13,428 bases of DNA. Origin: CAZDHT01 sp964505325 (lineage in GTDB: Bacteria > Planctomycetota > PUPC01). Where the stretch lies: positions 1-13,428 of the forward strand of contig CAZDHT010000141.1 of the NCBI GenBank assembly GCA_964505325.1. The letters are read 5' to 3'. Below the pieces are notes generated by a model. That model had not been told where the DNA came from. It did no database searches and was given only the letters and a program-made list of their open reading frames with translations. The position numbers were made by a program, and so were the translations under genes. Shown in pieces: positions 1-6,032 of this stretch (the first letter of the stretch is position 1; every line of letters begins with the position of its first letter).

Positions 1-46
1 CCGCTAAAGCGGGGGCCTATTCTCGCCCGCCTGCGGCGGACTCGGA

Positions 47-66
47 AAGCAGCGTGAACGCTGCTT
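47..66. repeat. Perfect 8-bp hairpin with TGAA tetraloop
   Basis: AAGCAGCG at 47-54 pairs perfectly with CGCTGCTT at 59-66 around a TGAA loop. A smaller hairpin, CCGCT/AGCGG, lies at 1-12, and the palindromic 14-mer CCGCCTGCGGCGGA is at 27-40. No T tract follows, so this is either the end of an upstream transcription unit or one of the short palindromic repeats scattered through this genome. The 27-40 word recurs exactly at 9054-9067, which favours a dispersed repeat. Confidence 0.55.
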
Positions 67-112
67 GGGCAAGAGCCTGCGAAAACTCGGGATGACTCAG
101 CCGCCGGACAGC

Positions 113-141
113 TTGACACCCGTCGGGCCGCGAGCTATATA
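113..141 (+). promoter_or_regulatory. Sigma-70-type promoter for the membrane protein/amidohydrolase operon
   Basis: A consensus -35 box TTGACA (113-118) is followed after 17 bases by TATATA (136-141), which is a fair -10 box. Transcription would begin near 148. It is the only good promoter before the first plus-strand gene, and it restricts that gene's start codon to positions after about 148. Confidence 0.55.
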
Positions 142-255
142 TGGGCCGAACGTGATTCGCTTCGACCGGCTCTGAAATGGGGACCCAATCAGATCGACCG
201 CCAGGAAGACCGCTCGCGGCAGATTCGAATCGCCTGGCTCGGCATCATACTTCTC

Positions 256-1134
256 GTGGGCTTCCTGATGCCGGTGGTGGTCGAGCGCGGCTGGCCACGC
301 CGTCCCGCCCTCTACTTCCCGAACTTCGAACTGGCGGAGGACGTACATCTCCCAGGATTCGTCGAGTTCCTGGCGTTTTATCCGGCGCTCGCCGGTGCCG
401 CGGTGACATTCTTTGCCTTCGCGGGCGGCAAAATCCTGAGGTCCCTGGGCCTGATCGCGACGGGCGCCATCCCGTTCGTCGTGTTTGCCTTCGCGGACAA
501 CGTGCACGCGGGGCTTCCGCCGGCGATGCGCGCCGGGGCTGCGAGCTTCGGCTGGGTGATGTTGTTCGCGTACATCGCGTCCGCGGGCGTCTTCATCGCC
601 GGTCGCGCCGTCTATTACAGAGAACGGAACCTTGTTGGGCCGGCGTTGGGCGCGGCCGGAGGTGCGTTCTATCTCGTGTGTCTGTTCGTGTCGGTCGGGC
701 CGGGTCAGTCGTGGACGGCACTGGGGTTCGGAGCGGTCGTCAGACCGATGCTGCAGGACGAGACCTTTCTTCTGGGCGTGTGCGTGGTGACCCAGATGGC
801 GTGCCTGGTCGGAGCGTCGCTCATCTGCATCGCCGGCTTCTGCCTGCGGCGGCGGCGCTCGCCCGCGACGATGATGAAGTGGGCGTTCGGATTCCTGGTC
901 GCTTCGATCATTGCCTGCACGCTGGGCGTGTTGGCCCAGATTTTCCCGGCGATACCCGCACACTTGAGGGGCTACGCGGTATTGACGGGCATCTCCCTGA
1001 TCGCGAAACTATCCGCGTGCATTCTCGGCTCGCTTCTCGTGCTCCCGGTCGGGCTGGCAGACCTGGCGGTGAACGTGACCGACATCCGAAGCGCACGGAC
1101 AACCCGGCGAGATGGCAGAGAGGGAACCCCGTGA
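256..1134 (+). CDS. Polytopic integral membrane protein, function unknown
   Basis: I do not recognise the family. From the GTG at 256 the product is 292 residues with hydrophobic segments at about residues 37-56, 62-80, 97-115, 127-147, 171-196, 208-230 and 240-266, so roughly seven to eight membrane spans with short loops and basic clusters such as LRRRRS. The GTG start is unsatisfying. The frame stays open upstream and reads IRIAWLGIILLVGF immediately before it, which is clearly the first half of a transmembrane helix. No ATG lies in that frame between the stop at 55-57 and position 256. The ATG at 177 would enter this frame if the G run at 179-182 were one base shorter, giving MGPNQIDRQ and a 29-base leader from the promoter at 113-141. 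The gene ends 22 bases before the next and probably shares its transcript. No catalytic motif is visible, so a transport or sensing role cannot be decided. Confidence 0.75.
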   Translation: MGFLMPVVVERGWPRRPALYFPNFELAEDVHLPGFVEFLAFYPALAGAAVTFFAFAGGKILRSLGLIATGAIPFVVFAFADNVHAGLPPAMRAGAASFGWVMLFAYIASAGVFIAGRAVYYRERNLVGPALGAAGGAFYLVCLFVSVGPGQSWTALGFGAVVRPMLQDETFLLGVCVVTQMACLVGASLICIAGFCLRRRRSPATMMKWAFGFLVASIIACTLGVLAQIFPAIPAHLRGYAVLTGISLIAKLSACILGSLLVLPVGLADLAVNVTDIRSARTTRRDGREGTP

Positions 1135-1156
1135 ACACGGCTGACAAGTCCCTTGC

Positions 1157-1954
1157 ATGGACCGTGAAACGCGTATGATGATTGTCGACATTCACGTCCA
1201 CAGCCAACTGGGCGAGCGGGCCGGCGATCCGTGCGCGGGGCTGGACCGGATCATCGCGCTGGCCGACAAGGCCGGGATCGACCGCCTCTGCCTGCTGGGG
1301 AACGTCTCCCGCTTCGGGGCCCACATGAGCATCCCGCAAGTTCGCGCGATCAACGATACGACCCTGGCGCTGGTGCAGCATCGGCCGGGCCGGGTGTTCG
1401 GCTTTTGCTTCCTGAATCCGCAGCACGATCCGGGCTTTCTGAGAGAGGAGATCGCCCGGTGCGTGGTGGATGGTGGGCTGCGCGGCGTCAAGCTGGAGAC
1501 CGACGTCAACGCCCGCGACAAACGGCTGGGCACGATCATGAGACGGGCGGCGGAGCTCGGCGTCCCCGTCCTCCATCACGCGTGGTACAAGACGGTACAG
1601 AAGGGTGTGGACGAGTCGGATCCGTCGGACATCGCCGACCTGGCGAGGCGCTTCCCGGCGGCCACGATCATTATGGCCCACTTGATCGCGGCGGGAATTC
1701 GCGGGGTGCTCGACGTTCAGCGCTGCGAAAACGTGTTCGTGGACACGTCCGGTTCGCAGCCGGTGGCCGGCATCCTCGAATACGCCGTGGCGAAGCTCGG
1801 CGCGGAACGGATCCTGTACGGGTCGGACGTCTGCGGCCGGGATTTCTCCTGCCAGCTCGGCAAAGTCTACGGGGCCAGGATCAGGGAGCGCGAGCGCGAT
1901 CTGATCCTGGGCCTGAACGCGGCGCGCCTGTTGAAGCTGGACTCGAACAGATGA
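1157..1954 (+). CDS. Amidohydrolase-2 family TIM-barrel metalloenzyme
   Basis: A 265-residue protein of the amidohydrolase superfamily, most like the amidohydrolase-2 group (the ACMSD / 2-pyrone-4,6-dicarboxylate hydrolase type). Visible ligand motifs are Asp11-x-His13-x-His15 (DIHVH) on strand 1, VKLE at 111-114, His140-His141 after the fourth or fifth strand (VLHHAW), His175 (MAHL) and Asp224 (YGSD) near the C-terminus, followed by the family's GLNAARLL ending. It should therefore bind one or two divalent metals and hydrolyse or decarboxylate a small acid or amide. The substrate is not readable from sequence. ATGs at 1175 and 1178 are equally good starts and would give MIVDIHVH, matching the start of the next gene (MIVDVNV). 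None has a strong ribosome binding site. Its stop overlaps the next start (ATGA), which implies translational coupling with a paralogous partner. The protein is probably cytoplasmic, with no signal peptide. Confidence 0.85.
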   Translation: MDRETRMMIVDIHVHSQLGERAGDPCAGLDRIIALADKAGIDRLCLLGNVSRFGAHMSIPQVRAINDTTLALVQHRPGRVFGFCFLNPQHDPGFLREEIARCVVDGGLRGVKLETDVNARDKRLGTIMRRAAELGVPVLHHAWYKTVQKGVDESDPSDIADLARRFPAATIIMAHLIAAGIRGVLDVQRCENVFVDTSGSQPVAGILEYAVAKLGAERILYGSDVCGRDFSCQLGKVYGARIRERERDLILGLNAARLLKLDSNR

Positions 1955-2706
1955 TCGTCGACGTCAACGTGTCCCTCGGGACCTGGCCGTTTCAGAAGTT
2001 CGCTCTCAACACGCCGGGGCAACTGGCGCGGCATCTGAAGAAGGAGGGGATTGCCGCTGCGTGGGTTTCGGCCATCGACTCCGTCCTCTACCCCGACCCG
2101 GACGTTTACGACGAGACCCTCTTTCAGAAGCTGCGGCGCCACAAGTCACTCCGTTTGGTTAAGACCGTCAACCCCACGCTTGCCAACTGGCGCGAGAGCC
2201 TGGAGCACTGGGTGAGGGAACGCGGCATCCGCGCCGTGAAGCTGTTCCCGAACTACCACCAGTACTCATTGAAGGACGAACGGGTGTCCGAGATGATGAC
2301 GGCGGCTCGTGCGCATCGCCTGGTCGTGTTCGTCCAGATGCGGTTGGAGGACGAGCGCAGCCACTATCCGCTGATGCAAGTGCCGGGTGTTGCGTGTGAA
2401 GAAGTGATCCGCTTGGCGAGGGCCTTCCCTCGCGTCCCTTTCATCGCGCTGTGTGCGTATTTTGCCGAAGCCGGCCCGGTCGCGCGCGCCGGCCGCAATC
2501 TCCACGTGGACCTGTCGTTCATGGAGACGGTGGACACGCTGAAGACCGCTCTGAAGAGCATTCCCGCGGGGCAGGTTCTGTTCGGCTCGCACACGCCCTT
2601 TCTGAACACCCGCTCCGCGCTGATGAAGCTGGAGTTGGCCAGGGCCGGGAGACGGCAGCTTCGCATGATTTCGTCAGGGAACGCGGCGCGGCTTCTGCGA
2701 GGCTGA
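1951..2706 (+). CDS. Amidohydrolase-2-like protein lacking metal ligands (probable pseudoenzyme)
   Basis: 251 residues, same fold family and length as its upstream neighbour, starting MIVDVNV and ending SGNAARLLRG. The ATG overlaps the preceding stop by one ATGA, so the start is well fixed. The metal site has been dismantled. The DxHxH motif is Asp4-x-Asn6-x-Ser8, the first mid-barrel His is replaced by Gln129 (VVFVQM), the next by Cys168 (IALCAY), and the C-terminal GSD aspartate by His214 (FGSHTP). The structural VKLF (96-99) and the C-terminal motif remain, and the reading frame is clean, so this is a maintained gene and not a decaying one. The likely role is regulatory or structural subunit of a heteromer with the active paralogue. 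A metal-free enzyme with a new active site is the alternative. No ribosome binding site of note, so expression presumably relies on coupling. Confidence 0.8.
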   Translation: MIVDVNVSLGTWPFQKFALNTPGQLARHLKKEGIAAAWVSAIDSVLYPDPDVYDETLFQKLRRHKSLRLVKTVNPTLANWRESLEHWVRERGIRAVKLFPNYHQYSLKDERVSEMMTAARAHRLVVFVQMRLEDERSHYPLMQVPGVACEEVIRLARAFPRVPFIALCAYFAEAGPVARAGRNLHVDLSFMETVDTLKTALKSIPAGQVLFGSHTPFLNTRSALMKLELARAGRRQLRMISSGNAARLLRG

Positions 2707-2750
2707 CGAGCCCGCGGCCCGGGCGCAGACAGGGGTATTTGTTTTTGCGC

Positions 2751-2779
2751 TTGCAAAACCGTACTGTTTGGTATATATT
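2751..2779 (+). promoter_or_regulatory. Promoter upstream of the radical SAM cluster
   Basis: TTGCAA (2751-2756), a 17-base spacer and TATATT (2774-2779) sit in an AT-richer island of the 155-base gap between the second amidohydrolase and the first radical SAM gene. Predicted transcription start is near 2786, giving a leader of about 76 bases. It suggests the radical SAM genes can be expressed independently of the genes before them. Confidence 0.5.
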
Positions 2780-2824
2780 GCCTCCGTTCTGATGTGGGCG
2801 CAATCGGGAAACAGCTCAAGTGTT

Positions 2825-2854
2825 TTGACTTTGGCCCCTCGTTCTTGGTAAACT
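2825..2854 (+). promoter_or_regulatory. Possible second promoter giving a leaderless transcript
   Basis: TTGACT (2825-2830), an 18-base spacer and TAAACT (2849-2854) would place the transcription start at about 2861-2862, exactly at the ATG at 2862. The first radical SAM gene has no convincing Shine-Dalgarno sequence, unlike copies two and three, which is compatible with leaderless initiation. Both boxes are only fair matches. Confidence 0.3.
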
Positions 2855-2861
2855 GAAACGG

Positions 2862-4397
2862 ATGAACAGAGCATTCTGCAACTCGTGCCAGAAGCTCGTG
2901 CCCGCTCGAAGCGTGCCCCGCGACGGGAAGGTCTTTCTTGTGAAGGACTGCCCGGACTGCGGCGAGACGACCACATACATCTCTTCCGACGCCGCCTCGT
3001 ACCAGCGCAAGCGCAGCATCGACTTCGACTACGACTACCACGGCTGCCTCACCAACTGCACGAGCTGCGAGCACCATCACAACCCGCGGTTCACGTTTGT
3101 GAACGTCACCAACCGGTGCAACGTGAACTGCCCGATCTGCTTCGACAACGTGCCCGGCCTCGGCTTCGAGTTCGAGCCGCCCATTGAGTATTTTGAGCGG
3201 GTATTCGAGGACCTGGCGAAGTTCGACCCGAAGCCGGCCGTCTGCCTGTTCGGCGGCGAGCCGACGGTCCGTGAAGACCTGTTCGATATCATCCGGATGT
3301 GCCGGTCCTATGGCATGCGGGCGCGGGTGTTCACCAACGGGCTGAAGCTCGCGGACGAGGAATACTGCCGCCGCCTCGCGAAGACCCGCGCCGAGCTGTT
3401 GATCTCCTACGACGGCGCCAACCCGGAAACGTACGCCGTGCTGCGGGGCACGTGCAAGGTGCTCGAGTTGAAGCGGAAAGCGATCGAAAACGTCGGCAAG
3501 CTGGGAAACGTCGGCCGCCGGAGGGTGACCATCGTGTCGGTCATCAGCAAGGGCCTGAACGACGAGGTGATACCGGAGCTGTTCGAGTTCTGCCACAGCC
3601 GGCGGCGGTTCATCGGCACCCTGTACCTGATGCCCCTGTGCCACACCTGGGACACCGCGGACTGGGACTTCGATCCCGAGCGTATCACTACCGAGGGTGT
3701 GGAAGCCCTGGTGAACGATGCGTTCCCCGAACACGAGGTTGAGTTCCTGCCGCTGGGCTTTGTCCACCAGTTCGGCACGTTGATGCGGTCCATTGGGAAG
3801 GAACCCCTGCCCTATGGGGCCCATCCGAACTGCGAGAGCGCCTACTTCCTCGTGTCAGACGGAGAGAAGTACGTGCCCGTGGGGCACTACCTCAGAGGGT
3901 CAGCCCTCGACCTGGGCAACACGTTCATGAGACTGGAGAAGCGTCTGGCCGCCAGAGTGGAGAGGTGGAAGACGAGCTTGACGGGACGGGTGCTGAGCGC
4001 CCTGCACTTGAAGCAGGCGGCACTGAGGATGCGGGGGCTGGGCGCGCTGATGCTCTTCCTGACGCGGCACGTCCGGTTCGGCCGCTTCCTCAAGGGCCGA
4101 GGGTTGACCAAGCTGCTCCACGCGATTCTGCTGCCGATAGAGATCGTGCTCCGGCGCGGGACGAGTAAAGCGATCCGTCGCCACACGAACGTACAGGGTC
4201 ACCTGCGGGTCGTGGTGCTGCCGCTCGAGGACAACCACGTGCTCGAAACCGAGCGCCTCGAGCGCTGCCCCACCGTGCAGGCCTACTACGATCCGGAAAC
4301 CGACGAGGTCAGATACATACCCTTGTGTGCGTGGAAGCTGCACAACAAGAAAATCCTGCGGAAGATCGCGGACCACTACACGGCCGCGGTGTCGTAG
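2862..4397 (+). CDS. Radical SAM protein, MJ0619/Tes-like architecture, copy 1
   Basis: 511 residues. The N-terminus carries a rubredoxin/zinc-ribbon-like four-Cys module (C6, C9, C30, C33). A CX3CX2C cluster motif (C62, C66, C69) is followed by the canonical radical SAM CX3CX2C (C86, C90, C93, in TNRCNVNCPICF), the SAM-binding GGEPT (131-135) and SYDG (182-185). Beyond the barrel come HPNCE (321-325), a basic and hydrophobic stretch at about 373-432 that looks membrane-associating, and a C-terminal ERCP...PLCAW motif (C469, C489). From memory, this order matches the family that includes archaeal tetraether synthase (Tes) and MJ0619, which use several iron-sulfur clusters. That assignment is by architecture only. 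If correct, the enzyme cleaves SAM to a 5'-deoxyadenosyl radical and couples or alkylates an unactivated carbon of a membrane lipid or similar substrate. It is followed after 30 bases by its paralogue. The ATG has no clear Shine-Dalgarno. Confidence 0.88.
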   Translation: MNRAFCNSCQKLVPARSVPRDGKVFLVKDCPDCGETTTYISSDAASYQRKRSIDFDYDYHGCLTNCTSCEHHHNPRFTFVNVTNRCNVNCPICFDNVPGLGFEFEPPIEYFERVFEDLAKFDPKPAVCLFGGEPTVREDLFDIIRMCRSYGMRARVFTNGLKLADEEYCRRLAKTRAELLISYDGANPETYAVLRGTCKVLELKRKAIENVGKLGNVGRRRVTIVSVISKGLNDEVIPELFEFCHSRRRFIGTLYLMPLCHTWDTADWDFDPERITTEGVEALVNDAFPEHEVEFLPLGFVHQFGTLMRSIGKEPLPYGAHPNCESAYFLVSDGEKYVPVGHYLRGSALDLGNTFMRLEKRLAARVERWKTSLTGRVLSALHLKQAALRMRGLGALMLFLTRHVRFGRFLKGRGLTKLLHAILLPIEIVLRRGTSKAIRRHTNVQGHLRVVVLPLEDNHVLETERLERCPTVQAYYDPETDEVRYIPLCAWKLHNKKILRKIADHYTAAVS

Positions 4398-4412
4398 GTC
4401 CGGTCCCTCTGT

Positions 4413-4419
4413 GGAAGGA
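4413..4419 (+). promoter_or_regulatory. Strong ribosome binding site of radical SAM copy 2
   Basis: GGAAGGA lies 8 bases before the ATG at 4428. It fixes that start and contrasts with the poor site in front of copy 1. Confidence 0.6.
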
Positions 4420-4427
4420 CAGAAACA

Positions 4428-5996
4428 ATGAACAGGGCGTTCTGTGATTCGTGCAACAAGCTTGTGCCGGCGACGCCGGTCGAGCGCGACGGGAGAATCT
4501 TCCTGAAAAAGGAGTGCCCGGACTGCGGCACGAGCCACGTGTACATCTCTTGCGACGCGGCCCGGTACTACGCCAAACGCGCCGTGGATATTGACTTCGA
4601 GTACAGTGGCTGCCTGGCGAACTGCACCGAGTGCAAGCACGACCGACATCCTCGGTTCACTTTTGTGAACGTCACCAACCGGTGCAACGTGAACTGCCCG
4701 ATCTGTTTCGACAACGTGCCCGGCCTGGGCTTCGAGTTCGAGCCGCCGATGGAGTACTTCGACGCCCTGTTCAAGCAGTTGTCTGAATACGACCCCCTGC
4801 CGACGATCTGCTTCTTCGGCGGCGAGCCGACCGTCCGCGAAGACCTGTTTGATCTGATCAAGCTGGCGAAGTCCTACGGCCTGCGGCCGTGGGTGTTCAC
4901 CAACGGGATCAAGCTGGCGAACGAGGAGTACTGCCGGAAGATCGGGAAAAGCCGGGCGAGGATTATGTTCTCATACGACGGCAGCGACCCCGAGACCTAT
5001 CGCACGCTCCGGGGCAGCGCCAAGATTCTGGAGTTCAAGCAGAAGGCGATTGAGAACCTGAGAAAGATCGAGAAGCGGCGGGGCGGGAAGATCACCATGG
5101 TCTCCGTCTTGGCCAAAGGTCTCAACGACCAGGTCATACCCGAGCTGTTGGAGTTCTGCCACGAGCGCAGCGACCTGATCAGCACCGTTTACCTGATGCC
5201 TCTTGTCCACGCCTGGAACACGACAGACTGGGATTACGACCCGGATCGGATCACGACCGAGGACGTGGAGATCCTGGTCGAACAGGCGTTCCCCGGCGAG
5301 AAACTGGATTTCCTCCCCCTCGGCTTCGTGAACCAGTTCACGACGGTCATGGAGTACATGGGAAGGGACCCGCTGCCCTACGGGGCGCACCCGAACTGCG
5401 AGAGCGTGTACGGCCTGGTGTCGGACGGGGAGAAGTACGTGCCGACGGGATATTTCTTCAAGCGATCATTGCTGGACATGGCCGACGCGCTGCTGAAGTT
5501 GCAGGGACGGCTGTCCGCCAGAGAGAAGAGATGGGAGAAGGGGTTCGTGGGCCGCGTGTTCGGCCGCTTGCGCTTGAGGAAGCGGCTGCTGAGGCTGCTG
5601 GGGATGGCCTCCATCACTTCTCTCCTCGCGCGGCGCACCCGGTTCGCCCGCCTGCTCAAGGGCAAAGGGCCTGCGAAGCTGTGGCACTTTGTCGCGCTGC
5701 CGATGGCGCTGCTGTTCCTGCGCAAGCCGCGCCAGGCGCTGCAACGTCACACCAACTTGCAGAGCCAGCTCAAAATCGTCATTCTGCCGCTGGAGGACAA
5801 CCACGTACTCGAGACCGACCGTCTCGAGCGCTGCCCGACCTTACAGGCCTACCTGGACCCCGAGACCCAGCAGGCGGGGCTGATACCGCTTTGTGCGTGG
5901 AAACTGCACAATAAGACAATCCTGCGGAAGATCGCAGACTACTACGCCACCCGCGCCGCCCCGGCGACCTCCGAGGGCACCGCGGCGGGGGCGTGA
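4428..5996 (+). CDS. Radical SAM protein, MJ0619/Tes-like architecture, copy 2
   Basis: 522 residues, co-linear with copy 1 throughout. All signature residues are at the same positions: C6, C9, C30, C33 (N-terminal metal module), C62, C66, C69 (first cluster), C86, C90, C93 (radical SAM cluster), then GGEPT, SYDG, HPNCE, the basic/hydrophobic segment (runs such as LLRLLGMASITSLLARR) and the C-terminal ERCP...PLCAW motif. It adds C42 and a short Ala/Thr-rich tail ending SEGTAAGA that copy 1 lacks but copy 3 has. Around the radical SAM motif, 4662-4705 is base-for-base identical to 3096-3139 of copy 1, a 44-base run. This points to recent duplication or gene conversion. The gene lies in an obvious operon, 30 bases after copy 1 and 36 before copy 3. 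The proposed role is the same class of radical chemistry at the membrane, perhaps on a different chain or step. The substrate is unknown. Confidence 0.88.
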   Translation: MNRAFCDSCNKLVPATPVERDGRIFLKKECPDCGTSHVYISCDAARYYAKRAVDIDFEYSGCLANCTECKHDRHPRFTFVNVTNRCNVNCPICFDNVPGLGFEFEPPMEYFDALFKQLSEYDPLPTICFFGGEPTVREDLFDLIKLAKSYGLRPWVFTNGIKLANEEYCRKIGKSRARIMFSYDGSDPETYRTLRGSAKILEFKQKAIENLRKIEKRRGGKITMVSVLAKGLNDQVIPELLEFCHERSDLISTVYLMPLVHAWNTTDWDYDPDRITTEDVEILVEQAFPGEKLDFLPLGFVNQFTTVMEYMGRDPLPYGAHPNCESVYGLVSDGEKYVPTGYFFKRSLLDMADALLKLQGRLSAREKRWEKGFVGRVFGRLRLRKRLLRLLGMASITSLLARRTRFARLLKGKGPAKLWHFVALPMALLFLRKPRQALQRHTNLQSQLKIVILPLEDNHVLETDRLERCPTLQAYLDPETQQAGLIPLCAWKLHNKTILRKIADYYATRAAPATSEGTAAGA

Positions 5997-6017
5997 CGCG
6001 GGACGGTCTGACAGAAC

Positions 6018-6023
6018 GGAGGA
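6018..6023 (+). promoter_or_regulatory. Ribosome binding site that decides the TTG start of copy 3
   Basis: GGAGGA lies 9 bases before the TTG at 6033. Together with the conserved N-terminus of the paralogues (MNRAFC in copies 1 and 2, MNSSFC here) it supports TTG as the true start codon. Confidence 0.6.
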
Positions 6024-6032
6024 ATCAGGACT

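Noticed and set aside
97..963. 288-codon minus-strand open frame over the first membrane protein
   Set aside because: Its product is an extreme His/Arg/Asp/Glu/Gln-rich sequence, as expected from the complement of a hydrophobic protein gene.
1231..1950. 5' extension of the second amidohydrolase frame
   Set aside because: The open frame runs back to 1231 but overlaps the first amidohydrolase and encodes low-complexity Arg/Gly/Pro. The ATG at 1951 in the ATGA overlap gives the family's proper N-terminus.
2364..3824. 486-codon minus-strand open frame over the second amidohydrolase and first radical SAM gene
   Set aside because: It is antisense to two proteins with clear motifs, has a shadow-like composition rich in Arg, Val and Ala, and crosses the intergenic promoter region. 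GC-rich DNA readily yields such frames.
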